Translations under genes and position numbers: made by a program
Notes under the pieces: model-generated
What the model was told of the DNA's origin: nothing
Database searches by the model: none
Seen by the model: only the letters and a program-made list of their open reading frames with translations
In this document: in pieces, positions 26,456 through 36,092 of the stretch
Layout of the letters: each line of letters starts with the position of its first letter
How positions within the stretch are numbered: the stretch's first letter is position 1
Assembly: GCA_016721195.1 (NCBI GenBank)
Contig: JADKIO010000005.1
Span: 248,001 to 312,000 of the forward strand
Origin: Candidatus Geothrix skivensis
GTDB taxonomy: Bacteria; Acidobacteriota; Holophagae; Holophagales; Holophagaceae
Length of the DNA: 64,000 nucleotides
Reading direction: 5' to 3'

Positions 26456-28510
26456 TTACGCCTCGCCCCTGGCCCGGCGGCTGTAGACGACCACATAAAG
26501 GGAGAGGGCGATGAGAGCCCCGAGGCCGATCCACTCGCCCAGGGGCCCTTCGGCCTGATGGAGGGTGAGGACCGGGAAGCCTTCCCGCCAGGTGTCTTTG
26601 GCTTTCACGGCGGCGGCAATGACCCCCATGATGGCGCCGCCGGCCATGAGGCCGCTGGCGATGAGGACGCCGCGGTTCTCCCGGGCCTTGGCATCGGCCT
26701 CGGAGGTGCCCTTCTTGGGCCGGTTCACCCAGTAGGACATGAGGCCGCCCAGGAAGAGGGGCGTGTTCAGCTCGATGGGCAGGTACATGCCCAGGGCGAA
26801 GCCCAGGGCCGGCAGCTCCACCATGCGCAGCACGATGGAGAGCATGATGCCCAGGCCGAAGGCGTACCAGCGCAGGGGCATGGAGACGGTGCCGAAGATC
26901 CCTTCGAGGATGGCCTTCATGGCGCTGGCCTGGGGGGCGGGCAGGGCGTTGGTGCCGATGGCGTAGGCGCCGTCCGGCAGCTTCTGGTTGGCCAGCAGCC
27001 ACATGGCCAGGCCCGTGAAGAGGGCGGCCACGAAAGTGCCCACGAACTTCCAGGCGATCTGGCGGGCGGGCGTGGCACCGATCCAGTGGCCGATCTTGAG
27101 GTCCGTGCTGAAGGCGCCCGAGGCCGCCAGGGCCGTGCACACGATGCCGCCCACCATCATGGTGAGGAACATGCCGTAGCCCCCGGAGAAGTTCAGCTTC
27201 AGCATCAGGCCGCCGGTGATCACCAGGGTGAGCATGGTCATGCCGCTGATGGGGTTGGTGCCGATGGTGGCGATGGCCCGGGCCGCCACGGGGGCGAAGA
27301 AGAAGGCGATGACCATGATGACGCAGGTGGCCACCAGGGCGGGCACCAGGGCCTGCTTGATGCCCAGGCCGAAGGAGAGGAAGAGCAGGATGCCCACGGC
27401 GCAGGCCACCAGGCCCACGGCGATCATGCCGCCCGGCAGGGAACGGTCCGTGCGTTTGACGACAACGGCCTCGGCGCCGGGCTCCTTCCCCGCCAGCAGG
27501 GCCTTCATGTTGCTGATGATGGAGCGGATCATGTTGGGCATGGAGGCGAGCACGCCCATGACGCCCGCGCCGGCGATGGCCCCCACGCCGATGATGCGGA
27601 TGTAAGAAAAGAAGACCTGCTCGGGGCTCATGTCGGCGATGAGTTTCGTGCCCGGCGCGATGACCACGGGCACGTGCTGGCCGATGGCATGGAAGAGGGG
27701 CACCAGCACAAACATGCTGAAGAGGGATCCGGCGGCCATCACCGCGCTGTAGCGCAGGCCGATGATGTAGCCGATGCCCAGCGTCGCGGCATTGTTGAGG
27801 AAGTTGAAGGCGAAGAACTTCTCCCGCAGGGCGGTGCCGATCCACATGCTCTTGAGGGTGAGGTTCTCGCCCATGACCCGGAAGATGCTGGTGAGGCTGT
27901 CGTAGAGGGCGCCGATGCCCGCGGCCACCGCCAGCTCCGTGGCCTGGTTGCCAGCCTTCTCGCCCGTCACCAGGATCTCGGCCGTGGCCGTGGCCTCGGG
28001 CCAGGGGAAGATGCCGTGGTTCTCCACCATGAAGTGGTGGCGCAAAGGCAGGATGAAGAGGATGCCGATGCAGCCGCCCAGGAAGCTCACCAGGCAGACC
28101 TGCCACAGGGTCGGGTTGGGTACGCCGCTGCCTGGGGTGTTGGCCAGCACGTAGAGGGCCGGGATGGTGAAGGCCGCGCCGCTCACCACGTGGCTGCTGT
28201 TGGCGCCGATGCTCTGGATGATGACGTTCTCCAGGATCGTGCTCTTCCGGGGGAAGAAGCGGCTCAGACCCACGGCCAGGATGGCGATGGGGATGGCGGC
28301 CTCGATGCCTTGGCCCACCTTCAGGGCCAGGTAGGCGGCGGCCATGCTGAAGATGCCGCAGAAAATGAGGCCCAGGACGATGGCCCGGGGGGTGGTCTCC
28401 GGCATTCCGTCCTGGGGCACCAGGGGCACGTAGGCTTCGCCGGGTTCCAGGGCCCGTCGGGCGTTCTCGGGCAGGCCCTTGATGACCTGGGGTTCGGATC
28501 CGTGGGACAT
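26456..28510 (-). CDS. OPT-family oligopeptide transporter
   Basis: 684 residues; the ATG at 28510 follows AGGAG. The protein is strongly hydrophobic with about 14-16 membrane helices. Typical OPT motifs include PRAIVLGLIFCGIFSMAAAY, KSTILENVIIQSIGANSSHV, PWPEATATAEILV and a C-terminal WVNRPKKG loop. The bacterial EspB/YuhD-like branch takes up short peptides, using the proton gradient, or metal chelates; which one is unknown. It is followed upstream by an M1 aminopeptidase gene 16 bases away on the same strand, so peptide import and hydrolysis are likely linked. Confidence 0.95.
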   Translation of the reverse strand: MSHGSEPQVIKGLPENARRALEPGEAYVPLVPQDGMPETTPRAIVLGLIFCGIFSMAAAYLALKVGQGIEAAIPIAILAVGLSRFFPRKSTILENVIIQSIGANSSHVVSGAAFTIPALYVLANTPGSGVPNPTLWQVCLVSFLGGCIGILFILPLRHHFMVENHGIFPWPEATATAEILVTGEKAGNQATELAVAAGIGALYDSLTSIFRVMGENLTLKSMWIGTALREKFFAFNFLNNAATLGIGYIIGLRYSAVMAAGSLFSMFVLVPLFHAIGQHVPVVIAPGTKLIADMSPEQVFFSYIRIIGVGAIAGAGVMGVLASMPNMIRSIISNMKALLAGKEPGAEAVVVKRTDRSLPGGMIAVGLVACAVGILLFLSFGLGIKQALVPALVATCVIMVIAFFFAPVAARAIATIGTNPISGMTMLTLVITGGLMLKLNFSGGYGMFLTMMVGGIVCTALAASGAFSTDLKIGHWIGATPARQIAWKFVGTFVAALFTGLAMWLLANQKLPDGAYAIGTNALPAPQASAMKAILEGIFGTVSMPLRWYAFGLGIMLSIVLRMVELPALGFALGMYLPIELNTPLFLGGLMSYWVNRPKKGTSEADAKARENRGVLIASGLMAGGAIMGVIAAAVKAKDTWREGFPVLTLHQAEGPLGEWIGLGALIALSLYVVVYSRRARGEA

Positions 28511-28526
28511 GGACGCTCCTGGGGCG

Positions 28527-30305
28527 CTAGGCGGGATAGGCTTCAAGGACGGACTGGACCACGCGGCGGGACAGGCCATGGTAGCCGGGGCTGGCGGCGG
28601 CGAAGATCTCCCGGGCCAGGGCCCGGGTCCGGGCATGGAGGCCCAGGGCCCCGTAGAGCGGCCGCAGGAACTTCATGCGGCCCACCCGCAGGAGCACCTC
28701 CCGGAGGCGGGGGAAGGCGGGCTCATAGTCCGCGGCGGCGGCCAGGGTCAGCCACTCCACCAGGATCTCGTGGTTGCCCCGGCCCATGAGCTGGAAGTGC
28801 TCGTCCAGCCAGACGCAATCGGACTGGGAAAGCTGGCGCGGCAGCTTCTGAAGGAAGACCTGCAGCTCCGCCGGCTTCCAGGCGGCGATCTGCTGTGCGC
28901 TTGGCCGCGAGCCTGAACTCCAGCCACTCGCGAGGGTCGAGATGGCGTCCAGCTGCACGCTGCGGAACTTCGGCGAGGAATCCGGAAGGCCCGGCTTGTC
29001 GAGGTAGGCCTTGGCATTCACGGCCTCCAGGGCCCCGGGCAGCTTGGCGCCGACAAAGGTGCAGAACTGCTCGGTGGTGATGGAGGTGAAGCGGAAGGCA
29101 TCCATGTACTCGCGGATGAAGCGCAGGAAGCGCTCCTCGCCCACCTCCTGCTCCAGGGCCGCCACCAGCCGGGCGCCCTTTTCGTAGGGGATGCTGGAGA
29201 AGGCGTCATCGGGGTCGATGCCCTCCAGGTGCATGCGCAGCACCGTGAGCTCGGGCTGATCCTTGAACCGCTCCAGGCTGTCCTCCAGTGCCTTCTGGCC
29301 CATGGCCCAACCCAAGGCCGCGGCACCCTCGCCGTGGAGGATGCGCAGGATGCGGCGCTCGGCCCACACAGTGAAGCCTTCGTTCAGCCAGAAGTGTTCC
29401 ATGCTGGCGTTGGTGACCAGGTTGCCGGTCCAGCTGTGGGCCAGCTCGTGGGCGACCACATCGACCAGGCTGCGGTCCCCCGCCAGCAGGGTGGGGGTGA
29501 GGAAGGTCATCCGCGGGTTCTCCATCCCGCCATAGGGGAAGGAGGGCGGCAGCACGAGCATGTCGTAGCGGTCCCAGGGGTAGGGCCCGAAGAGCCCCTC
29601 GGCCTTCAGGATCATGTCCTCCACCCCCGCGAACTCCCAGGCGGCGGCGGCCACGGTTTCCGGCTCCGCCCAGACCCGGGCCCGGGGGCTGAGGTCCCGG
29701 GCTTCCAGGCGGCCCACGGCCAAGGCCAGCAGGTAGGAGGGAATGGGCTGGGGCATGGTGAAGCGGTAGAGATGGCGGCCATTGCCGAGGGCCTCATCCC
29801 CGGCGGGGCCTGCGGACATCACCGCCGTGAGGCCCTCGGGCACGTTCACTTCGGCCTGGTAGGCCACCCGCACGACGGGAGTGTCCTGGCAGGGCACCAT
29901 GGTGCGGGCGTGAATCTGCTGACACTGGCTGAAGAGATAGGGTGCGACCTTGCCCTCGGTCTGCTCGGGTTCCAGCCACTGCAGGGCCATGGCGTCGACC
30001 CCGGTACGGTAGGAGATGGCGATCTCGGTCGTCTCTTCGGGCACTTCGATCCGCAGGCGCTGGCCCAGGATGGGGTCCGCCTCGCCCAGGTCCCAGGGGA
30101 TGGGGCCATGGCCCGGCACCTGCACCGAGTGGATCTCCAGGCCCTTGGTATCCAGATCCAGGGGCCCGGCGATGGCCCGTCCGAACTCCAGCACCACGTC
30201 GCCAGCGATGCGCTTGTCCGCAAAATCCACACCGAGCTTCAGGCGCAGACGGCGGGCCTTGGGCTGGGCGGCATCGTAGTGGGAATGGGGATCCGGGCGA
30301 TGCAT
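28527..30305 (-). CDS. M1-family zinc aminopeptidase
   Basis: 592 residues; the ATG at 30305 has GAGG upstream and no signal peptide, so it is cytosolic. Order: N-terminal saddle domain (residues 1-190), the exopeptidase motif GGMENP at about 256, the zinc motif HELAHSW starting at about 286 with the third ligand in NEGFTVWAE, and a C-terminal helical domain (about 420-592) like leukotriene A4 hydrolase. It removes N-terminal residues from peptides, probably those brought in by the OPT transporter downstream. The gene is intact. Confidence 0.95.
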   Translation of the reverse strand: MHRPDPHSHYDAAQPKARRLRLKLGVDFADKRIAGDVVLEFGRAIAGPLDLDTKGLEIHSVQVPGHGPIPWDLGEADPILGQRLRIEVPEETTEIAISYRTGVDAMALQWLEPEQTEGKVAPYLFSQCQQIHARTMVPCQDTPVVRVAYQAEVNVPEGLTAVMSAGPAGDEALGNGRHLYRFTMPQPIPSYLLALAVGRLEARDLSPRARVWAEPETVAAAAWEFAGVEDMILKAEGLFGPYPWDRYDMLVLPPSFPYGGMENPRMTFLTPTLLAGDRSLVDVVAHELAHSWTGNLVTNASMEHFWLNEGFTVWAERRILRILHGEGAAALGWAMGQKALEDSLERFKDQPELTVLRMHLEGIDPDDAFSSIPYEKGARLVAALEQEVGEERFLRFIREYMDAFRFTSITTEQFCTFVGAKLPGALEAVNAKAYLDKPGLPDSSPKFRSVQLDAISTLASGWSSGSRPSAQQIAAWKPAELQVFLQKLPRQLSQSDCVWLDEHFQLMGRGNHEILVEWLTLAAAADYEPAFPRLREVLLRVGRMKFLRPLYGALGLHARTRALAREIFAAASPGYHGLSRRVVQSVLEAYPA

Positions 30306-30377
30306 GGGAACCTCGTGATGGCCGCCCATGATCCCATGGGGCGTGGATTGGCGGGCGTCACAAGTGTGGTGGCTGGG

Positions 30378-30404
30378 CTCAGGCCCCGCTGCGCAGGGCC
30401 TGAG
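30378..30404. terminator. Hairpin between C69 dipeptidase and M1 aminopeptidase genes
   Basis: Arms CTCAGGCCC and GGGCCTGAG with a 9-base loop. It is one of two hairpins in the 180-base gap; both neighbouring genes run leftward, so it would end the transcript of the dipeptidase gene. Confidence 0.45.
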
Positions 30405-30426
30405 TTAGGAAAAGAGAGCCATAAAC

Positions 30427-30453
30427 GAGAGGCCCCGCAGCGCGGGGCCTCTC
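30427..30453. terminator. Strong GC hairpin after the C69 dipeptidase gene
   Basis: Perfect 12-base arms GAGAGGCCCCGC and GCGGGGCCTCTC with a 3-base loop, followed on the minus strand by GTTTATGG. It lies 32 bases past the stop of the C69 gene. Confidence 0.6.
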
Positions 30454-30484
30454 TCACCGAAAACCGCAGGTTTTCAGCCCTGCG

Positions 30485-32116
30485 TTAATCCTCATCAGGG
30501 ACGAGCCCCTCCACCTTCTTCACCTTGATGACGTCGCCATGGTCCTTGACGATGCAGCGGAGCCAGTCCTCGGGGGCCTTGGGGTGGGTGACCTCGCCCT
30601 TCTCGTTGCGCACGTTGCCGTCCAGGTACTTCCAGATGAGGAACTCGCCCAGCTTCTTCCAGCGGGCCATGAGCTTCTCCGTGGACTTGGCGGCGTACTG
30701 GGTGAGGTAGTCCTTGGCCAGGGCCGGGTTCTGCTTGTGGAGGTCGAGGGCCATGCGGTCCACCTCGGCCTGGTCTGTGAGGTAGCCACCCTCGAACTCG
30801 CGCTGCACCTTCTGCAGGTCGACGATCATGTCGCTCCAGCGGGTGTAGGTGTAGTTCGTGACGAAGTTGAAGGTCCAGAAGGCGCTGTCCCAGTTGAACT
30901 CGTTGAAGTTCCCCGTGCCTTCGGCGAAGGCCCTGGGGGCCTCCTTGATGCCGCAGGAGATGGGCACGTAGACGGTGGTGTAGGTATCATCCACGCCGAA
31001 CCACAGGACGCCACCGACGGGATCCGGCAGCCAGGAGCGGCTCTGGCTCACGAAGGAGAAGCCGGTCTGCTGGGTGCTGATGGCCCGCTCGTGGACATAG
31101 TCCTGGCCGTCGATCTTGAAGCCCATGGGCCGCCAGCGGTAGGGCAGCTTGTAGGGGCCGGCGCCCACATCCTTGGTCATGTCGAACTCGGTGCCCTGGT
31201 AGTGATCGCGCATCAGCTCCATGGTGTCGCGCACATCGAGCTTTTGGTCGGGCTTCACGAAGAGGGGCATGGGCTTGGCACCCTTCTCGGCCTTCACGAA
31301 GTCCATGGGGATGTTCTGGCTCTTGGCGGCGCGGTTGAAGATGCTCCATACGCGGGCTTCGCACGCCCGCAGGGCGCCGAAGCTGAGGGGCGCGTAAGTA
31401 TCAGCGAAGCTGAAGGACTTGTCCTTCCCCTTGAACCAGCCCTTGTCCCGGGCGAAGGAGATCAGATCCTTGCTGAACAGCGCGGTCTTGGGGTCGTCCT
31501 GGGGGAACTGGCGGATGCGGGCCTGGTTGGCATGGGCGCTGATGGTGCCGTCGGGCAGCTTGTAGGCCACCCAGAGGGCGCCCTTCTGCCCCTTGCCCCG
31601 GCCGATCATCTCGAGGATCCAGACTTCGTTGGGATCGGCGATGGAGAAGCTCTCGCCGCTGGATGCATAGCCATGGGTCTCGACCAGACCGGTCATCACC
31701 TGGATGGCCTCGCGGGCGGTCTTGGCCCGCTCCAGGGCGATGTACATGAGGCTGCCGTAGTCCACGATGCCGCTGGGCCCTGCCAGATCCTTCCGTCCGC
31801 CGAAGGTCGTTTCGCCTACCACAACCTGGAATTCGTTCATATTGCCGACGCGGGTGTAGGTGACCGGGGCTTCGGGGATCTTTCCGAGGAATTTGCCGGT
31901 GTCCCATTCGATGATGTCGCGCATCTCGGAGGCGAGGTGGCGGCTGCCCCGCTTGAAGTAGAGCTCACCGTAGAGCGTGTGGCTGTCGGCCGAGTAGGTG
32001 ATCATCGTCGAGCCATCCTTGCTCGCGCCTTTGGTCACGAGCAGGTTGGTGCAGGCATCCAGGGCCGCTCCGGCGGCGAGGAGGCTGGCGAGAAGCACGA
32101 GGGGTCGCAGGCGCAT
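30485..32116 (-). CDS. C69-family dipeptidase
   Basis: 543 residues. The N-terminal signal peptide (LRPLVLLASLLAAGAALDA) is followed directly by Cys22 in ACTNLLVTKGASKDGS. In this N-terminal-nucleophile family that Cys becomes residue 1 after processing and is the catalytic nucleophile. Further family hallmarks are VGNMNEFQVVVGETTFGGR and GYASSGESFSIADPNEVWILE. It cleaves dipeptides outside the cytoplasm. It lies 40 bases downstream of the M13 peptidase gene on the same strand, probably one operon, and its end is marked by hairpins at 30427 and 30378. Confidence 0.95.
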   Translation of the reverse strand: MRLRPLVLLASLLAAGAALDACTNLLVTKGASKDGSTMITYSADSHTLYGELYFKRGSRHLASEMRDIIEWDTGKFLGKIPEAPVTYTRVGNMNEFQVVVGETTFGGRKDLAGPSGIVDYGSLMYIALERAKTAREAIQVMTGLVETHGYASSGESFSIADPNEVWILEMIGRGKGQKGALWVAYKLPDGTISAHANQARIRQFPQDDPKTALFSKDLISFARDKGWFKGKDKSFSFADTYAPLSFGALRACEARVWSIFNRAAKSQNIPMDFVKAEKGAKPMPLFVKPDQKLDVRDTMELMRDHYQGTEFDMTKDVGAGPYKLPYRWRPMGFKIDGQDYVHERAISTQQTGFSFVSQSRSWLPDPVGGVLWFGVDDTYTTVYVPISCGIKEAPRAFAEGTGNFNEFNWDSAFWTFNFVTNYTYTRWSDMIVDLQKVQREFEGGYLTDQAEVDRMALDLHKQNPALAKDYLTQYAAKSTEKLMARWKKLGEFLIWKYLDGNVRNEKGEVTHPKAPEDWLRCIVKDHGDVIKVKKVEGLVPDED

Positions 32117-32156
32117 GGGGATCCTTGTTGAAGGAGTGCTGAATGGAAGGGGCAGC

Positions 32157-34160
32157 TTACCAGATGGTGGGGCGGTCCTTCGCGGAACGCATCATGGGGT
32201 CCCCCGGCTTGCAGCCGAAGGCATCGAAGAACTCCGGCAGGTTGGCAAGGGGGCCGTTGACCCGGAACTTGGCGGGGCTGTGGGGATCGGTGTTGACGCG
32301 CAGGCGGGCAGCCTCCTCCCGGGTGAGGGTGCGCCAGGTCTCGGCGTAGCCCAGGAAGAAGCGCTGCTCGGGGGTGAAGCCCTCGATGGACCCTACGGGA
32401 GCCTTCCCCTTCTGGCTGAGCTTCCAGGCGTCCCAGGCGATCTTCAGGCCGCCCAGGTCGGCGATGTTCTCGCCGAGGGTCAGCTTCCCGTTCAGCCTTA
32501 GGCCCGGCAGGGGCTCGTAGGCGTCGAACTGCTTCACCACCAACTCGGCGCGGGCGTTGTAGGCCTTCTCGTCTTCCGCCGTCCACCAGCTCTTGAGGTT
32601 GCCATCGGCATCGAACTGGCGGCCCTCGTCATCGAAGCCGTGGGTCATTTCGTGGCCGATGGTGGCGCCGATATTGCCGTAGTTGACGGCGTCATCCGCC
32701 GTGGCGTCGAAATAGGGCGGCTGCAGGATGCCGGCGGGGAACACGATCTCGTTCATGGTGGGGCTGTAGTAGGCGTTGTTGGTCTGGGGCGTCATCTCCC
32801 ATTCGTTCCGGTCGATGGGCTGGCCCAGATGCGCGAGGCGCCGCTGGAACTCGAACCGACGGGTCTCCAGCAGGTTCAGCACGTAGGGCTGGCGCTGGAT
32901 GTGGAGTCCAGCATAGTCACGCCAGGCATCCGGGTAGCCGATCTTCACGCGGATGGCGGCGAGCTTCTGCTGGGCCTTCACCTTGGTGGGGGCGCTCATC
33001 CACTCCAGGCCCTGGATGCGTGCCTTGAGGGCGGCGCGGAGGTTCTCGACCATCTCCAGCACCTTGGCCTTGCTGGTGGCGGGGAAGGCCCGCTGCACAT
33101 AGAGCTTGCCGAGGGCCTCGCCCATGCCCTGGTCCGCGGCGAACATCACCCGCTTCCAGCGGGGATGCTGGGCGGTGGTGCCCTGGAGCCTGGTGCCGTA
33201 GAAGGCGAAGACCTCTTGGTCGAAGGCCTTCGGCAGGGCCTGGGCCGTGTTCCGGAGCAGGTTCCAGCGCAGGTAGACGCGCCACTGGTCAGCGGGAAGT
33301 TCCTGCATCATGCGGCCCAGCTCTGCCAGGAAGGCGGGCTGGCGGACCACGTACCGGTCGGGAGCGGCAAGGCCCTGGGCCTTCAGGTAGAGGCTCGCGG
33401 GGAAGCCCGGCGCGGCGGCCAGGAGTTGGGCCGGCGTCATGGCGTGGTAAATGGCGTTGGGATCCCGCTGCTCCACCTTGGTCATGCTGGCCTTGGCCAG
33501 CCGGGTCTCCAGGGCCAGGATCCAGTCGGCATCCTTGGCGTCGAAGCCCGCCAGACCCAGCATCTTCGCCACATGGGCCCGGTAGGAGGCGAGCAGTTCC
33601 TTCGACTTGGCATCGTCCTTCAGGTAGTAGTCCCGGTCCGGCAACCCCAGGCCCCCCTGGGCCAGCACCATGGAGTAGCGGCTGCTCTCCTTGTCATCCT
33701 GCTCGACGCCAAAGGAGAAGGCGGCGAAGATCCCCAGGCGGTGGAACTCGCCGAGGACTGTGGTCAGGCTGGCGGGATCCTTCACCCCATCCACGCGGGC
33801 GAAGAGGGGCTGCAGGGGCGCCAGGCCCCGGGCTTCGATGGCTCCCTCATCCATGCCGCTGGCGAAGAAATCACCCACCTTCTGGGCCTCGGAGCCGGGT
33901 GCCGCCTTGGCTGCGGCGGCGGCCTCCATGATCTCCTTCAGGATCTGGTGGGTGCGGGTGTCGATCTCCTGGTCCACGCCGTACCGGTCGTACTCGGCGG
34001 GGATGCGGGTGCGCTTGGCCCAGCCACCGGTGGCGTACTGGAAGAAGTCCTGGGTGGGCTTCACCGCGAGGTCCAGGTTCGCCGGATTGAAGCCCTTGTA
34101 GGGCAGCTGGGCCTGCAGCGCGAGCGCCAACAGGGGGAGGGCAAGGCAATGGAAGCGCAT
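32157..34160 (-). CDS. M13-family (neprilysin-like) metallopeptidase
   Basis: 667 residues with a signal peptide (CLALPLLALALQAQ). The zinc site HEMTHGFDDEG is at about residue 503, with the third ligand in ENIADLGG at about 563. The C-terminus CKPGDPMMRSAKDRPTIW is the standard M13 end (the CxxW-like tail). Bacterial M13 enzymes are secreted or periplasmic oligopeptidases. With the C69 gene 40 bases downstream it forms an extracytoplasmic peptide-degrading pair. A 125-base AT-rich promoter region lies upstream (34161-34285). Confidence 0.95.
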   Translation of the reverse strand: MRFHCLALPLLALALQAQLPYKGFNPANLDLAVKPTQDFFQYATGGWAKRTRIPAEYDRYGVDQEIDTRTHQILKEIMEAAAAAKAAPGSEAQKVGDFFASGMDEGAIEARGLAPLQPLFARVDGVKDPASLTTVLGEFHRLGIFAAFSFGVEQDDKESSRYSMVLAQGGLGLPDRDYYLKDDAKSKELLASYRAHVAKMLGLAGFDAKDADWILALETRLAKASMTKVEQRDPNAIYHAMTPAQLLAAAPGFPASLYLKAQGLAAPDRYVVRQPAFLAELGRMMQELPADQWRVYLRWNLLRNTAQALPKAFDQEVFAFYGTRLQGTTAQHPRWKRVMFAADQGMGEALGKLYVQRAFPATSKAKVLEMVENLRAALKARIQGLEWMSAPTKVKAQQKLAAIRVKIGYPDAWRDYAGLHIQRQPYVLNLLETRRFEFQRRLAHLGQPIDRNEWEMTPQTNNAYYSPTMNEIVFPAGILQPPYFDATADDAVNYGNIGATIGHEMTHGFDDEGRQFDADGNLKSWWTAEDEKAYNARAELVVKQFDAYEPLPGLRLNGKLTLGENIADLGGLKIAWDAWKLSQKGKAPVGSIEGFTPEQRFFLGYAETWRTLTREEAARLRVNTDPHSPAKFRVNGPLANLPEFFDAFGCKPGDPMMRSAKDRPTIW

Positions 34161-34225
34161 GGGGACTCCTGGAGATCCAGCATAGGAACTGGCTTGGGAG
34201 CGGCGGGCTGCTCCGGGACCTGCTT

Positions 34226-34238
34226 TGACGATTCGTCA
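34226..34238. promoter_or_regulatory. Small perfect dyad upstream of the M13 peptidase gene
   Basis: TGACGA and TCGTCA around one base, 66 bases before the ATG, in an otherwise AT-rich promoter stretch. On the gene strand it reads CTGACGAATCGTCA; the first part matches CTGACGAAT of the nfu element at 15295. It may be chance. Confidence 0.3.
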
Positions 34239-34285
34239 GTTTTTGAGTATTAGAGCTAACATCGTAAGATGATGCTAATAGCCTA

Positions 34286-34747
34286 TCAGGAAGATTTGCT
34301 TCGAGATAAGTATATTAATTTCTCTACTTCTGCGTGAAGCACGCCATTCGAATCCAGCAACTGGATGGTGTAGCTCCGGTCCAGCTTGGGCTCAACCGCC
34401 AGCCGATGGCGGACCTCCATCAGCTCGGCTTCGTCCAGGCGGAAGGTGGCCGTGAGTGCGGTGCGGCCTGGCCTTCGGAAGCGGATCGCAGCGGCCTTGT
34501 CCCAGACGGCAACTCCGGGCCCCAGGTTCTTCATGAGCATGATCATGTAGAAGGGATCCACTGCAGCGTAGAGGCTGCCCCCGAAGATGGTGCCCACGTA
34601 GTTCCGGGTGCGCCAGGAGAGGGGCAGGCGGACCCGGACCTCCCGCCAGTCACTGGCAATGAAGGTGACCCGGGCGCCCGTGCCCCAGTAGCAGGGCCAG
34701 AGGTTCAGGCCCCAGCGGAAGAGGCGGGTGCGGAGGCTCTCGGCCAT
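34286..34747 (-). CDS. DUF4442 hot-dog-fold protein (putative thioesterase)
   Basis: 153 residues. The pattern RVTFIASDWREVRVRLPLS, NYVGTIFGGSLYAAVDPFYM and IRFRRPGRTALTATF fits the DUF4442/YiiD C-terminal branch of the hot-dog fold. Relatives are thought to bind acyl-CoA, but no reaction is proven for this branch. It lies 6 bases downstream of glpX, probably in the same operon. A second, distant DUF4442 gene is at 42562. Confidence 0.82.
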   Translation of the reverse strand: MAESLRTRLFRWGLNLWPCYWGTGARVTFIASDWREVRVRLPLSWRTRNYVGTIFGGSLYAAVDPFYMIMLMKNLGPGVAVWDKAAAIRFRRPGRTALTATFRLDEAELMEVRHRLAVEPKLDRSYTIQLLDSNGVLHAEVEKLIYLSRSKSS

Positions 34748-34753
34748 GAGCCG

Positions 34754-35734
34754 CTAGAACCGGACGGTGACGTTCTCGCCTTCCTTGATGTGGACCGTGT
34801 CGATGAAGCGCACCTGGCGGGCGCCGTAGGTGAGGATGAGGCTGGAGGTGCGCAGGCCATGCCCGAAGTGCAGCACGCCTTTGAGCAGGTTGCCATGGGT
34901 GACGCCGCAGGCGGCGAAGACGATCTCCTTGCCGGGACAGAGGTCCTCGGTGAAGTAGATGCGGTTGAAGTCCACGCCCATGGCCTCGGCCTTTTCGCGG
35001 CTGGCGGTGTTCGTGTCCACCTTCAGGCGGCCCTGGATCTCGCCGTTGAGGCACTTCAAGGCCGCGGCCGACAGCACACCCTCGGGGGCCCCTCCGGTGC
35101 CCATGACCGCATGGATGCCGGTGCCACTGACGGCGGCGCTGATGGCGGCGCTAAGGTCGCCATCGCCGATGAGCTGGATGCGGGCGCCGGCCTTGCGGAT
35201 ATCGGCGATGAGCTGGGCGTGGCGCTCGCGATCGAGCACGGTGACCGTGATCTCGGAGACCTGCCGATCCAGGGATTGGGCGATGATCTGGAGGGTTTCA
35301 TGGACAGGCGCGTCGAGGCTCACCTTGCCCTTGGCTGAGGGCCCGACCACCAGCTTTTCCATGTAGAGGTCCGGAGCGTGGAGCAGGCCGCCCTTCTCGG
35401 TGGCAGCCAGCACAGCGATGGCATTGGGCGCGCCGGTGGCGCAGAGGTTCGTCCCCTCCAGAGGATCCACGGCGATGTCCACGGCGGGATTGTCCCCATC
35501 CAGATCCACGCCCATGCCCACTTTCTCGCCGATGTAGAGCATGGGGGCCTCGTCCCGCTCGCCTTCGCCGATGACGATGGTGCCGTCCATGCGAACCGAC
35601 TCCATGGCGGTCCGCATGGCCTCCACCGCCAGCTTGTCGCTGTGCTTGCGCCGCCCGTGGCCGATGGAGGTGGCGCAGGCGATGGCGGCCTGCTCAACCA
35701 CCCTCAGGAATTCGAGAGAGAGGGTCTGTTCCAT
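34754..35734 (-). CDS. glpX: Class II fructose-1,6-bisphosphatase
   Basis: 326 residues, the usual size. Metal and substrate motifs are GEGERDEAPMLYIGE, DPLEGTNLCATG, GDGDLSAAI and MGTGGAPEGVLSAAALKCL. The enzyme removes the 1-phosphate of fructose 1,6-bisphosphate in gluconeogenesis and needs a divalent metal. It sits between cutA (31 bases upstream) and a DUF4442 gene (6 bases downstream). No class I enzyme is seen in the window. Confidence 0.96.
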   Translation of the reverse strand: MEQTLSLEFLRVVEQAAIACATSIGHGRRKHSDKLAVEAMRTAMESVRMDGTIVIGEGERDEAPMLYIGEKVGMGVDLDGDNPAVDIAVDPLEGTNLCATGAPNAIAVLAATEKGGLLHAPDLYMEKLVVGPSAKGKVSLDAPVHETLQIIAQSLDRQVSEITVTVLDRERHAQLIADIRKAGARIQLIGDGDLSAAISAAVSGTGIHAVMGTGGAPEGVLSAAALKCLNGEIQGRLKVDTNTASREKAEAMGVDFNRIYFTEDLCPGKEIVFAACGVTHGNLLKGVLHFGHGLRTSSLILTYGARQVRFIDTVHIKEGENVTVRF

Positions 35735-35765
35735 ATGGGGGCTCCTGGGGCTACGGTGGCTCGAA

Positions 35766-36092
35766 TCAGGCCAGGCGGTTGACGCTCTGACGGATCCAGT
35801 CGAGGAAGGGCTCGGAGCCCTCCTCCACGGGGAACATGAGGATTTCCGGGACCTCGTAGGTATGCAGATCCGTGATCACTTCCGAAACCTGGGGAAAGAG
35901 TGCGGTGGTGGTCTTGATGATCAGCATGACTTCCTCGTCGAGGTGAGTCTCGCCCTTGAAGTAGTAGTAGCTCTTGATGCTGGGGACGATGTTCACGCAG
36001 GCAGCGTAGGCCTGATCCACCAGGGCGGCGGCGATGGTGAGGGCGGTTTCCTCACTGCCACAGGTGGTCATGACGGTGCAGACATCGGTCAT
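35766..36092 (-). CDS. cutA: CutA-type divalent-cation tolerance protein
   Basis: 108 residues. The family signature is clear: AACVNIVPSIKSYYYFKGE and LDEEVMLIIKTT, then HTYEVPEILMFPVEEGSEPFLDWI. CutA forms very stable ferredoxin-like trimers; a role in copper tolerance is historic and weakly supported. It is the first gene of the cutA-glpX-DUF4442 group and its promoter side borders the 190-bp repeat region. Confidence 0.95.
   Translation of the reverse strand: MTDVCTVMTTCGSEETALTIAAALVDQAYAACVNIVPSIKSYYYFKGETHLDEEVMLIIKTTTALFPQVSEVITDLHTYEVPEILMFPVEEGSEPFLDWIRQSVNRLA

Noticed and set aside
26048..28789. 913-codon plus-strand frame over the OPT transporter
   Set aside because: Antisense shadow of a well-supported membrane transporter; His/Gly/Asp/Glu-rich nonsense composition.
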